From assembly GCF_026343125.1 (NCBI RefSeq), contig NZ_JAPEMB010000001.1, positions 7,755,501 through 7,819,500 on the forward strand: a stretch of DNA of 64,000 nucleotides, given 5' to 3'. This document shows, piece after piece, positions 9,284 to 18,097 of this stretch. The translations under genes and the position numbers were made by a program. Under the pieces are notes generated by a model that was not told the origin of the DNA, searched no databases, and worked only from the letters and a program-made list of their open reading frames with translations. Source of the stretch: Streptomyces sp. NBC_00094. GTDB lineage: Bacteria; Actinomycetota; Actinomycetes; Streptomycetales; Streptomycetaceae. Each line of letters opens with the position of its first letter. Position 1 is the stretch's first letter.

Positions 9284-10429
9284 TCAGTCCTGACCTTGGG
9301 TGTACTGAGCCGCGTACCAACTGGAGTCGATGGCGGGGTTGCGCAGCGCCCCCCAAAACCGCTCGTCAGGTATCGGTGGCAGTGGCGGATTGCCCAGGTC
9401 CGCATGCAGATCCGCACGCCAGTCGAGAGTGAAGTGACTCCGGTTCTCCGCGCTCTCGCACACGGATCTGTAGGGGGACCCCCAGATCCCGAGGGCTATC
9501 TTCTCCGCGGCCCACCTGCGAATGACGTCTCGGTCGGTGTCGGCCTGTGCGAGCACCGCACGGAGTCGCATGGCGAGCGGGCCGGTTTGGTCTGGCTGCG
9601 GTAGGGCCACACCACGCTCCCACGCGTCCAGGGCTCCCTTGACCTCCGGGTAGTTGTTCAGCCCCGTTTCGACCGCCAGTCTGCGCAGCTGCCTCTGCGC
9701 AGCCTCAACCACCTGCTCATACGGCAGTACTGCGATCAGTGCACCGAGTTCCTCATGCCCGTCCAGGTGGCTCACGTGGAGGATGTCGGTGGGACCGTGG
9801 GACAGGTCCAGCTCTGGCAGCTGCTCATCCGGTGCGGGAAGGGGCTCGTCGGCACTGCACTGCGGCCTGGCAGGCAGAGGCGCCTCCCAGAACAGTCGGC
9901 CGTTGAAGGTGACGACACCAGCGTCCTGGCCGCGCTCAAGTGTGTCGGCCAGTTCGGCCAGATGCCCACCCAGCGAGTCGGCCTGCCCAAAACGGGTGCC
10001 GGTCTCGTCGAAGAACCGTCCGATCGCACCGAAGGAGTCCCGCTCAGTACGGCAATCCATCAGGAGACCGTCCGATGTCACGTCATAGGAACCGAACTTT
10101 ACGTAACTGCGAAGCCAGTAGTCCTCGGTCTCCCCGTCGGGGCCTTGGTCGATGCCGCGCATGAACTCGGTATCCCCGAGGATTCCGCTCACTCCGAGCA
10201 GCCGGTCGCCCGTGCTGAACCGGAAAGCCTCAGGTCCCTCCAGCGCCCCGTTGTGTCGGAGGAGTGAAGCGACCAGGTCCGGAGGAAAGGTGACCCCCAG
10301 TTCCTGTTGCGCTGCTGCGATCTCCTCGTCTCCTGCGGGCGGCCGAAGCGTGGCGAAAGTGCGGGGCGTGTGCTCGCGCAGCCACGCGTCGATGCGAGTC
10401 CATGAGTCCTGGACCAGGTCTGATGTCAT
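9284..10429 (-). CDS. SMI1/KNR4 (SUKH-like) family protein
   Basis: A 381-residue soluble protein. The N-terminal ~190 residues match the SMI1/KNR4 domain: an amphipathic start (WTRIDAWLREH), PPAGDEEIAAAQQELG with FPPDLVASLLRHNG, then an acidic FGSYDVTSDGLLMD segment and FDETGTRFG. SUKH-superfamily proteins are often immunity proteins against polymorphic toxins, although stand-alone bacterial members also exist without a known toxin. The C-terminal ~190 residues are less familiar and contain an Arg/Trp-rich stretch. The ATG at 10429 fits the domain start better than the upstream ATG at 10459; no strong ribosome binding site is visible. It lies inside the insertion element, intact while the transposase is broken, so it may be kept for its own function. 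No toxin gene is seen nearby. Confidence 0.7.
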   Translation of the reverse strand: MTSDLVQDSWTRIDAWLREHTPRTFATLRPPAGDEEIAAAQQELGVTFPPDLVASLLRHNGALEGPEAFRFSTGDRLLGVSGILGDTEFMRGIDQGPDGETEDYWLRSYVKFGSYDVTSDGLLMDCRTERDSFGAIGRFFDETGTRFGQADSLGGHLAELADTLERGQDAGVVTFNGRLFWEAPLPARPQCSADEPLPAPDEQLPELDLSHGPTDILHVSHLDGHEELGALIAVLPYEQVVEAAQRQLRRLAVETGLNNYPEVKGALDAWERGVALPQPDQTGPLAMRLRAVLAQADTDRDVIRRWAAEKIALGIWGSPYRSVCESAENRSHFTLDWRADLHADLGNPPLPPIPDERFWGALRNPAIDSSWYAAQYTQGQD

Positions 10430-10439
10430 AGGGCCGACC

Positions 10440-10632
10440 TTAGAGCCAGCGGCTGACAACAGCTTGATCGTCGCTCACCGGCCTTGCCGCCGGGTTGGCG
10501 TTCAGGCCGGCAAGCTCGAGTGGACCCTTGTCCCGGCTCACCAAGCTGCAGGCACCGGACGCTGCAGCCACCCACTCGACACTGAAGCGCTCAATCGCAA
10601 TCACCCGATCGGTGGCCAACTCGAAGAAGCTC
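10440..10632 (-). other. unassigned coding tail at right end of the insertion
   Basis: From the right terminal repeat an open frame reads FFELATDRVIAIERFSVEW and continues about 60 residues to a stop at 10440, 10 bases before the SMI1/KNR4 gene start. It is in frame with the interrupted MFS fragment only because of where the element landed. It could be the C-terminus of a lost gene, or non-coding. No family recognised. Confidence 0.35.
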
Positions 10633-11251
10633 ACGGAAGGGAGCGCAGTATGCGTGAAGGAGAAGGGGAGCAAGCCGATGCCGTGGCCCGCGATGATGCC
10701 GAGCACGGCCGACCACAGCGGTAGTCGTCCGGCCGCGCCCAGCGCGAGGGCGCCGATGACGGCTCCGATGCCGAAGGCGACCCAGTAGGCGCCGAGCAGC
10801 CCCACGTCGGCGTGGAGTTCGGCCGTGACGAACAGAGGCAAGGCGACTTCCACGGGGCCGAAGGCGAGGTTGAACACCCAGGTCACGGCGAGCAGACCGA
10901 GGAGTTCCGGCTGACGGAGCAGAATGCTCAGCCCCCGTGGTGCGCTGTCGGTACTGGTACCGGTACCGACAGCGCTTCCGGCGATGGGGGCAGGGTGGTG
11001 CGGCTGGTCTGGAGGGCGAGCAGGGCGAACGTGGCGGCATCGAACCCGATGATCCAGGCCGGGGACGCCACTTCCGTGAGGAGGCCCGCGAGAGCAGGGC
11101 CCGCGATGGTCGCACTCCACAGGCTGGTGCTGAGCACACTGTTGGCCGTCAGACGCTGGTCGTCGGAGAGCAGGGGGACGAACAGGGCGTGCTTGCCTGC
11201 CCTGCCCCAGGCGTGAAGCAGCGAGGAGGTGCTCAGAAGCCCGATGTACAC
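10633..11251 (-). pseudogene. MFS transporter, N-terminal/middle fragment
   Basis: The upstream part of the MFS gene whose C-terminus lies at 7994-8371. It begins around the third or fourth helix (WGRAGKHALFVPLLSDDQRL, ANSVLSTSLWSATIAGPALAG), so the first ~110 residues are already missing. Near 10955 the frame changes: PEALSVPVPVP in one frame must continue as GTGTSTDSAPRGLSILLRQ in another, at a run of GGTACC-like units. The second frame continues through LLGLLAVTWVFNLAFGPVEV to FTHTALPSV, where the insertion interrupts it. The gene has thus been damaged three times: 5' loss, frameshift, insertion. Confidence 0.78.
10942..10975. repeat. perfect 13-bp inverted repeat at the MFS frameshift
   Basis: GCGCTGTCGGTAC and its exact complement GTACCGACAGCGC flank 8 bases that contain GGTACC. 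The hairpin lies exactly where the MFS fragment changes frame, so it may be the scar of a small insertion or of slippage between GGTACC units. Confidence 0.75.
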
Positions 11252-11607
11252 GTCCGGTGTAGGGCATCGTCAGGATGTCGCTGTGGGCCACCTCGCCCCT
11301 GACCTTCGGCCTGCCCAAGCGCAAGCACCACCTGGCCACCGCGCCGAAGGCGTCCGCTGCCGAGCAGGTGGTCGCGTAGCCGCCAGGTCGCGCTTCACTA
11401 TCTCGAGCCACTCGACGCCGTGGTCACCGGTGAATCCACCGTTGCAACCGGCAAACGGCCCTCATTCCCCGCCTGCCCTGGCGCTCCGTGTCGAGAAGGT
11501 CCGCATCAGCTGCTTCCGCTACGTCCGCAATCCGAGAGGAACCGTCCCGCGTCGCGTCCGGAACCCCGTTCACCCGGCGAAGAACTCCCTCCTCTGAAGG
11601 AGAAGAC
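11252..11607. other. 356-bp remnant stretch with no complete gene
   Basis: No full coding region is supported. On the plus strand, 11275-11379 reads SLWATSPLTFGLPKRKHHL and on to a TAG with coding-like composition; this may be the C-terminal tail of a deleted gene, family not recognised. From 11410 the sequence has no clear frame until the ribosome binding site GAAGGAG at 11597-11603 for the next remnant. Confidence 0.35.
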
Positions 11608-12052
11608 ATGTCCACCCAGGCCGCGCCCGCAGTCAACGCGTCGCCCTCCCCCTGGCTGGCCGCCGCCAGGGCGATCGCCTTGCTCACGGTGAGCCCGGGG
11701 CCATAGCCCTGACCATCCTCGGTCTTGAGTCGCTGCTCGGGTACGTCGGCTTCGGCCTCGGCGCCGCCACCATGATGCTCATCGGCAACCCCTCTCGGGC
11801 ACCGCGACCGCACCCGAGATGTTGCCCAGCTGGTCCGGCGCCCTCGGCCAACTGCTCTCGCCCGGTGCCGGAGGCCAACTGCTGCGCTCCACCGCCTTCT
11901 TCGACGGTCACGCCGCCGCCTGCTCCGCCACCGTCCTGGCGACGTGGCTCATGCTCGGTCTGGTGCTGTGCCTGGCCGGCAGCCTGCGCCGCCGCCCTAC
12001 CGCCACCGTCGAGGACACGGCCGCGCAACCGGCCGCGCACGCGACGGTCTGA
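11608..12052 (+). pseudogene. membrane protein remnant (DUF3533/ABC-2 permease-like)
   Basis: ATG 11608 follows a good AAGGAG and gives MSTQAAPAVNASPSPWL and one hydrophobic stretch, which stops after ~32 residues at TAG 11704. The coding signal then resumes in another frame with ALTILGLESLLGYVGFGLG and, after a further one-base shift near 11795, LPSWSGALGQLLSPGAGGQL and a final helix. Members of this permease-like family (DUF3533 or YhgE-like) are 350-400 residues, so the middle is deleted. Family assignment rests on the C-terminal pattern only. Confidence 0.55.
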
Positions 12053-12332
12053 CCGCCTCCTCGCCCACCGACTCGGCGCGCAACACCCCACCCGCTTCAA
12101 GCCCACGCCGGCGAAGCGGCGACTGGTCGGCGGCACACCGGCCATCCACTACGCGGTCGTCAACGGCGCCCCCGCCATCCTGTTCGTCCTCGGCGATCGG
12201 GTCATCGGCGCCGTGACGTTCGACAACGCAGGCGGCAGGATCGCGACCGTGCGCGGCATCTCCGCCCCCGCCCGCCTCACCGCAGCCTGGCGGGAGAACG
12301 GACCGGACGCGCCGCTCGTCGCCCAGTGGTGA
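12053..12332 (+). pseudogene. C-terminal fragment, possibly an ECF (SigJ/ECF41-type) sigma factor
   Basis: In the frame ending at TGA 12330, residues read GTPAIHYAVVNGAPAILFVL, then GDRVIGAVTFDNAGGRIATV and a WRENGPDAPLVAQW end. The pattern VVNGxPAxLFVLDGRVxG...FD..GGRIxxV resembles the SnoaL-like C-terminal domain that follows the sigma region in ECF41/SigJ proteins. No sigma-2 or sigma-4 helices are present upstream; the frame runs into remnant DNA. It could instead come from a stand-alone SnoaL-like protein. Confidence 0.45.
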
Positions 12333-12529
12333 CCCCTGACGGTCAGGTGAGGCCCATCGGACCGTGCGCTTCTCCTTCCGTGAATGCCGCAGCACCCCGA
12401 GGTGTGAATCACATAGGAAATGTTCAACCCTGTCAGGCGGCGTCGCGGTCACTCTCATCACTCACACGTCAGTGACCTCGACTCTTCGGCGATAGGGCGG
12501 ATATGTCATGGACCTCCAGGTCCAACCAT

Positions 12530-12543
12530 TGGGAGCGCTCTAT
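12530..12543. promoter_or_regulatory. LacI-family operator-like site upstream of GH95
   Basis: TGGGAGCGCTCTAT matches 11 of 14 positions of TGGGAGCGCTCCCA, the operator of CebR-type LacI regulators that control sugar-hydrolase genes in streptomycetes. It lies ~125 bases before the fucosidase start. A second small palindrome, GGACCTCCAGGTCC, sits just upstream (12510-12523). The rest of the 334-bp gap (12333-12666) shows a 13-base palindrome centred at 12341 and nothing gene-like. Confidence 0.5.
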
Positions 12544-12666
12544 CTCGATAATCGTCCTTTCCCATAGGAAATTCGCGCAGGATCCCTTGACAGCCCTTCG
12601 GCCTGCCCGCTGCACTGCTGCCCTGTTGCCGGGCCCCGGCAGTCTCTCCGAAGGAGCCCTCACACC

Positions 12667-15513
12667 GTGTCAGACCGTTCCGCCTTCCTGCCGCCCTCCT
12701 CCGCCGACGCCCCGTCGGGGCTGTCCCGCCGCGGCCTGCTGCGCGCCTCCGCGTCCGTCGCCGCACTCTTCGCGCTCGCCTCGCTCCCCGAGTTCACCTC
12801 GCCCGCCGGCGCCGCGACCCGCCCCGACACCCTGTCCCTGGTGCCGGAGGCCGAGGCCGTGACGCTCTGGTACAAGCAGCCGGGCAAGGCGAGTCTGATC
12901 ATGAACGAGGGCCTGCCCGTCGGAAACGGCCGGCTCGGCGCCATGACGACCGGCGACCCGAGCCATGACACGCTGATCGTCACCGACGGCACCCTCTGGA
13001 CCGGCACCGCCAACACGAGCCTCGGCTCCGACGGTCAGTTCCCTTACGACACAGTCCGCTTCGGCTCGTTCGGCATGCTCGCCAAGGCTTACCTCGACCT
13101 GCCCGCCCACACCGCCGGGGCGATCACCGACTACCGCCGAACCCTCGACCTGAGCAACGGCCTGGCCACCGTCACCTACCGGCTCGACGGGGTCACCTAC
13201 CGGCGCGAGGTCTTCGCGAGCCGGCCCGACGATGTCCTGCTCGTCCGCCTGACCCAGAGCGGCGGCGGCTCCCACACCGGCTCGATGACCCTGGCCGGCA
13301 CCCGCGGCGAAACCGTGACCGCCGACTCCTCCACCGCCGAAGTCTCGTTCGCCGCGGCGCTCCCCAACACGCTCAAGTACGCCACCGTGGTGAAGGCCGC
13401 CGGCGTCGGCGGCATCCTGTCCGCGACCGGCGCACAGGTCACCTTCACCGGGTGTACCGAAGTGCTCCTGGTCGTCTCGGGCGGCACCAACTACAAGGCC
13501 GACGCGTCCGTCGCGTACAAGGACGCGTCCCTCGTCCCGCTGACCGTCGCCCGTGCCAGGGCCGCGACGGCCGCCACGGTCTCCGGCTCGTCGCTGCTCG
13601 CCACCCACGTCGCCGACTTCCAGCGGCTCCAGGGCACGATGACGCTCGACCTCGGCACGTCCACGACCACACAGAAGGCCATGGACACCCCGTCCCGCCT
13701 CGCGGCACGCGCCGCAGGTGCCACGCCCGACCCCGAACTGGAGGCTTCCTACCTGCAGTTCGCCCGCTACCTGACGATCTGCGGCTCGCGCGACGCGATG
13801 CCGACCAACCTCCAGGGGCTCTGGGTCGACACCAACACCCCGGAGTGGATGGCCGACTTCCACACCGACATCAACGTCCAGATGAACTACTGGCTGCCCG
13901 ACCGGGCCGGGCTCGCGGAGTGCTTCGACGCGTTCACGGACTACTGCGTGGCCCAGCTGCCCGGCTGGGAGGCGGCCACCAGGAACCTCTTCCAGGAACC
14001 CCGCAACGGCTTCCGCAACTCCAAGTCCAAGGCGGCCGGCTGGACCCTGGCGATCTCCACCAACATCTGGGGCGGAAACGGCTGGTGGTGGCACCCGGCC
14101 GGCAACGCCTGGGTGTGCAACTCGCTCTACGAGCACTACGAGTACACCCAGGACACCGCCCACCTGGCGAGAATCTATCCCTTGCTGAAGGGCGCCTGTC
14201 AGTTCTGGGAGGCTCGCCTGATCACCACCACCGTGACCGACGCCGTCACGGGCGCCCGGCGTCAGGTGCTGATCGACGACCACGACTGGTCGCCCGAGCA
14301 CGGACCGACCAACGCCCGTGGCATCACCTACGCCCAGGAGCTGGTTTGGCAGCTGTTCCACAACTACCGGGCCGCCGCCGCAGCCCTCGGCGTCGACGCC
14401 TCGTACGCCTCGACTGTCGCGGGCCTCCAGAGCCGGCTGTACCTGCCGCAGGTCAGCGCCACCAGCGGCTGGCTCGAGGAGTGGATGACCGACGACAACC
14501 TCGGCGAGACGGCCCATCGCCATCTCTCCGCCCACGTCGGACTGTTCCCCGGGGACCGGATCAACCTCCAGGACTCTCCCGCCACGCTGGTCGCCGGTGC
14601 CGCCAAGCTCCTCGAAGCACGCGGCATGACGAGCTTCGGCTGGGCGAGCGCCTGGCGGGCGATGTGCTGGGCCAGACTCAAGTACCCGGAGAGGGCGTAC
14701 CAGTTGGTGACCGAGGTGATGCGGCCGACCGTCAATCACAGCAACGGCAGTGCCATCAACATGTTCGACTTCTACGCGCTCTCGGCAGGCGGATCGGTCT
14801 TCCAGATCGACGCCAACTTCGGTACGCCCGTGGCGATGCTGGAGATGCTCGTCCAGTCCCGCCCAGGCCGGGTCGAGCTGCTGCCGGCGCTGCCGAAGGC
14901 GTGGGCCGGCTCGGGATCGGTCACCGGAGTCGGCGTACGGGGCGGCTTCACGCTCGACCTGTTCTGGTCGTCCGGCCAGGTCACCGGCGCCACTCTGCAC
15001 GGCGCCCCCGGCCGCTCCACGACCGTCGCCTTCGGTGACTGGTCCCAGGCGGTCACCGTCCCGGCGGGCGGCTCCGTGACCGTCTCGCCGTCGGCCCGGT
15101 ACACGGTCTTCCAGCTGGTCAACCGCAGGACCGGTACCACCGCGACCGTGCCCGGCGGCGCCTCGTCGGCGGGCACCGGCCTCACTCTGGCCGCGCCCGG
15201 TTCCGGGGCGAGCCAGCAGTTCCGCTTCGTGCCCGTGGGTGACGGCCTGTACGAGATCCACACCACCCACGGCGCGACCCCGCTGGCCTGGGACGTCAGC
15301 GGGGCCTCCACGGTCGACGGCTCCCGGCTGATCCAGTGGCAGCCCTCGCACTCCGCCAACCAGCGGTTCTGGCTCACCGACACCGGCGGCTACGCGACGC
15401 TCACCTGCGCCCACAGCGGAAAGGTCCTGGCTGCCACGGCCGACGGCTCGGCCATCGAGCAGCGCACCCCAAGCGGCGACCTCGGCCAGCAGTGGCGCCG
15501 CGTCGGCGCCTGA
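12667..15513 (+). CDS. secreted GH95 alpha-L-fucosidase-like enzyme with lectin-type tail
   Basis: A 948-residue exported glycoside hydrolase. GTG 12667 follows GAAGGAG. SRRGLLRASA at residues 19-28 and a hydrophobic stretch form a Tat-type signal. WYKQPGKASL and EGLPVGNGRLGAMTTGDP open the GH95 fold. INVQMNYW (402-409) holds the conserved Asn pair region, E544 in WSPEHGP is the probable general acid, and D715 in QIDANFG is the partner of the unusual Asn/Asp base system. GH95 enzymes release alpha-1,2-linked L-fucose (some L-galactose) by inversion. After ~residue 800 a ~135-residue RICIN-like region (SANQRFWL, GQQWRR) probably binds glycans. The GH59 gene follows in the same direction, suggesting joint attack on fucosylated or galactosylated glycans. 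Confidence 0.9.
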   Translation: MSDRSAFLPPSSADAPSGLSRRGLLRASASVAALFALASLPEFTSPAGAATRPDTLSLVPEAEAVTLWYKQPGKASLIMNEGLPVGNGRLGAMTTGDPSHDTLIVTDGTLWTGTANTSLGSDGQFPYDTVRFGSFGMLAKAYLDLPAHTAGAITDYRRTLDLSNGLATVTYRLDGVTYRREVFASRPDDVLLVRLTQSGGGSHTGSMTLAGTRGETVTADSSTAEVSFAAALPNTLKYATVVKAAGVGGILSATGAQVTFTGCTEVLLVVSGGTNYKADASVAYKDASLVPLTVARARAATAATVSGSSLLATHVADFQRLQGTMTLDLGTSTTTQKAMDTPSRLAARAAGATPDPELEASYLQFARYLTICGSRDAMPTNLQGLWVDTNTPEWMADFHTDINVQMNYWLPDRAGLAECFDAFTDYCVAQLPGWEAATRNLFQEPRNGFRNSKSKAAGWTLAISTNIWGGNGWWWHPAGNAWVCNSLYEHYEYTQDTAHLARIYPLLKGACQFWEARLITTTVTDAVTGARRQVLIDDHDWSPEHGPTNARGITYAQELVWQLFHNYRAAAAALGVDASYASTVAGLQSRLYLPQVSATSGWLEEWMTDDNLGETAHRHLSAHVGLFPGDRINLQDSPATLVAGAAKLLEARGMTSFGWASAWRAMCWARLKYPERAYQLVTEVMRPTVNHSNGSAINMFDFYALSAGGSVFQIDANFGTPVAMLEMLVQSRPGRVELLPALPKAWAGSGSVTGVGVRGGFTLDLFWSSGQVTGATLHGAPGRSTTVAFGDWSQAVTVPAGGSVTVSPSARYTVFQLVNRRTGTTATVPGGASSAGTGLTLAAPGSGASQQFRFVPVGDGLYEIHTTHGATPLAWDVSGASTVDGSRLIQWQPSHSANQRFWLTDTGGYATLTCAHSGKVLAATADGSAIEQRTPSGDLGQQWRRVGA

Positions 15514-15664
15514 CCGCCCGTACCCGCAACACGCCGGCTTCCAGGCCGGTGACGTCATCGGCCTGAGCCTGGGCGCCTACCTGGCCTGCGAGGAGCGGGC
15601 GGTCGGGCTACCCGGTTGACCACGCGATCCGATCGACCGACCCACCTCTTCCGAAGGAGCACAC

Positions 15665-18052
15665 ATGTCCCGGGCGCAAGCCTGCCGTACGGCCCTCACG
15701 GCCGTCCTGATCCTGTTGCTGGGAGCGCTGACGAGCATCGCGGCTCCCACCGTCGCCGTCGGCGCCGGTCCCACCAACTCGATCACGCTCAACGGGACCA
15801 AGCCAGGCCGCGTCTTCGACGGCGTCGGCGCCATCTCCGGCGGCGGTGGCAACTCGCGGCTCCTGGCCGACTACCCCGAGCCGCAGCGCGGCCAGCTGCT
15901 CGACTACCTCTTCACACCCGGTTACGGGGCCTCACTCCAACTGCTCAAGCTGGAGATCGGCGGCGACACGAACTCCACGGACGGAGCCGAGCCGAGCATC
16001 GAGCACACCCGGGGCCGCGTCGAATGCGACAACGGCTACCAGTGGTGGCTGGCGGAACAGGCGAAGGCCCGTAACCCCGAACTCGTCCTGGCGGCCCTGG
16101 CCTGGGGCGCGCCGGGCTGGATCGGCGACGGGAACTTCTGGTCCCAGGACATGATCGACTACTTGGTGACCTGGATGGACTGCGCGCGCTCGCACGGTCT
16201 GACCGTCGGCTACCTCGGCGGCTGGAACGAGCGCGGCTTCGACAAGGTCTGGTACCGGAACCTCAAGAGCGCGCTGGTGGAGCACGGCTACGCCGGGACG
16301 AAGGTGGTCGGCGCCGACACCGGCTGGGAGGTCGCGGACGCCATGGCGAAGGACCCGGCGTTCGACGCCGCGGTGGATGTCGTGGGCGTGCACTACCCCT
16401 GCGGCTACCTCGGCGCGTACACCACCTGCCCGAGCACCCAGACCGCCCAGCGCCTGGGCAAGCCGCTCTGGGCCAGCGAGAACGGCTCCCAGGACGCCGA
16501 CGGCGGAGCGGCGGCCGTGGCGCGGTCCGTCAACCGCGGTTACCTCGACGGGAGGATGACGGCCTACTTCAACTGGCCGGTGATCGCCGCCCTCTACCCG
16601 AACCTGTACTTCTCCACCGACGGCATGTCGATCGCCAACCAGCCGTGGTCGGGCAACTACCACATCGGCAGGACCACTTGGGTGACCGCGCACACCACGC
16701 AGTTCACCCGCGTCGGCTGGCGCTACATCGACTCGGCCTCCGGCTACCTCGGCGGCAACCGCACCAACGGCAGCTACGTCACGCTGCGCGCCACCGACGG
16801 CGCGGACTACAGCACGGTCATCGAGACCATGGACGCCACCGCCGACCAGACGGCGAGCTTCACCGTCAGTGGCGACCTCTCCCAGGGCCAGGTCCACGTG
16901 TGGGCCACCGACGTCAACTCCCCTGACAGCACGCGGCACTTCGTCCACCAGCAGACCGTCACCCCGGTCGCCGGCAAGTACACCCTCACCCTCCGGCCGG
17001 GTCACGTGTACACCGTGACGACCACCACCGGCCAGGGCAAGGGCACGGCCACCCCACCGGCCCGCTCCGCGCTCGCCCTGCCGTACACGGACGACTTCCA
17101 GACGCCCGCGACCACCACCTCGCCCCGCTACTTCTCGGACATGAACGGCGCCTTCCAGACCGTGCCGTGCGGTGGCGGCCGCACCGGGACCTGTCTGCGC
17201 CAGATGGCCGCGACGAGCCCGATCCGCTGGACCGACGAGCCGTACAACGCCCCGTACACGATCATGGGCGACGGCAACTGGAGCAACTACACCGTCTCCG
17301 CCGACGTCCTCTTCGAGCAGGCCGGCTCGGTCGAACTCCTCGGCCGGGTCAACCAGCAGGGCCGTAACAACAACGGCCTCAACGCCTACCACCTGCGATT
17401 CAGCGACACGGGCGCCTGGTCCATCGACAAGAGCGACACGGCCTGGAACTTCACCACGCTGGCCTCCGGAACGACCACCGCGCCCGGCACGGGCGGCTGG
17501 CACACGGTGTCCTTCACCCTCCAGGACGCCACCCTCACCGCGTCGATCGACGGCGTCGCGGTCGGCAGTGCCACGGACTCCTCGTTCACCCACGGCCAGC
17601 CCGGTCTCGGCGTCACCGGTTACCGGACCGACCAGTTCGACGACTTCTCCGTCACCCCCGGCACGCCCGGCACCTCCCGGACCGGAGCGGTCGCTTCGGC
17701 CCTGCCCGGCAAGTGCGCCGAAGCCCTGGACGACTCCTCCGCCGACGGAGCCGTGGTCCGCGTCGCCGCCTGCGACGGCCGGCCCGCGCAGACGTGGACC
17801 TGGGCGAACGGCCTCCTCACCCACAACGGCAAGTGCATGGACGTCTCCGGCCAGGGCACGGCCAATGGCACCCTCGTGCTCCAGTGGGCGTGCAACGGCG
17901 GCCCCAACCAGCAGTGGACGCCGCAGCCCGACGGCACCCTGAAGAGCGCCCAGTCGGGCCGCTGCCTGGACGCGCCGACCTCCGGAACGAGCGACCAGCT
18001 GAGGATCTGGGACTGCACCGCCGGCGAGAACCAGCGCTGGATCCTGCCCTGA
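15665..18052 (+). CDS. secreted GH59-type beta-galactosidase/galactocerebrosidase with LamG-like and ricin domains
   Basis: A 795-residue exported protein starting at ATG 15665 after GAAGGAGC. Residues 1-~35 form a signal peptide. FDGVGAISGGGGNSRLL, LLKLEIGGDTNSTDGAE and WGAPGWIGDG are typical of GH59 galactosylceramidases; E189 in GGWNERG is the probable acid/base and E272 in LWASENGS the nucleophile. GH59 enzymes cleave beta-D-galactosides, including galactosylceramide in animals; bacterial substrates are mostly unknown. A concanavalin-like region follows (~residues 465-670), then a ricin-type beta-trefoil with three QxW units (AQTWTW, NQQWTP, NQRWIL). It lies 151 bp after the GH95 gene, possibly in the same operon. 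Confidence 0.87.
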   Translation: MSRAQACRTALTAVLILLLGALTSIAAPTVAVGAGPTNSITLNGTKPGRVFDGVGAISGGGGNSRLLADYPEPQRGQLLDYLFTPGYGASLQLLKLEIGGDTNSTDGAEPSIEHTRGRVECDNGYQWWLAEQAKARNPELVLAALAWGAPGWIGDGNFWSQDMIDYLVTWMDCARSHGLTVGYLGGWNERGFDKVWYRNLKSALVEHGYAGTKVVGADTGWEVADAMAKDPAFDAAVDVVGVHYPCGYLGAYTTCPSTQTAQRLGKPLWASENGSQDADGGAAAVARSVNRGYLDGRMTAYFNWPVIAALYPNLYFSTDGMSIANQPWSGNYHIGRTTWVTAHTTQFTRVGWRYIDSASGYLGGNRTNGSYVTLRATDGADYSTVIETMDATADQTASFTVSGDLSQGQVHVWATDVNSPDSTRHFVHQQTVTPVAGKYTLTLRPGHVYTVTTTTGQGKGTATPPARSALALPYTDDFQTPATTTSPRYFSDMNGAFQTVPCGGGRTGTCLRQMAATSPIRWTDEPYNAPYTIMGDGNWSNYTVSADVLFEQAGSVELLGRVNQQGRNNNGLNAYHLRFSDTGAWSIDKSDTAWNFTTLASGTTTAPGTGGWHTVSFTLQDATLTASIDGVAVGSATDSSFTHGQPGLGVTGYRTDQFDDFSVTPGTPGTSRTGAVASALPGKCAEALDDSSADGAVVRVAACDGRPAQTWTWANGLLTHNGKCMDVSGQGTANGTLVLQWACNGGPNQQWTPQPDGTLKSAQSGRCLDAPTSGTSDQLRIWDCTAGENQRWILP

Positions 18053-18097
18053 TCGCCTGATCGCCTGACCCCGGTCCGGATTCCGGGCATCGGCAGG

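Larger units (their letters stand above)
8373..10632. mobile_element. IS5-like insertion carrying a SUKH-type gene, with target duplication
   Basis: A 2,260-bp insertion inside an MFS gene. On the plus strand it starts GAGCTTC (8373-8379) and ends GAAGCTC (10626-10632), a 7-bp terminal inverted repeat with looser similarity beyond. It is flanked by ACG at 8370-8372 and ACG at 10633-10635, a 3-bp target duplication. Removing the element with one ACG rejoins the two MFS fragments in the correct frame, which is strong evidence for the exact ends. It contains a frameshifted IS5-family transposase (8378-9127), an SMI1/KNR4-like gene (9284-10429), and a short unassigned coding tail at the right end. 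It may be an IS with a passenger gene, or an IS that later gained a second insertion; no second terminal repeat could be seen inside. Confidence 0.75.

Noticed and set aside
12670..15558. 962-residue open frame antisense to the GH95 gene
   Set aside because: Gly/Arg/Val-rich shadow without motifs; the sense strand has a full signal peptide and catalytic residues.
15932..17824. 630-residue frame antisense to the GH59 gene
   Set aside because: Low-complexity shadow of the supported gene.
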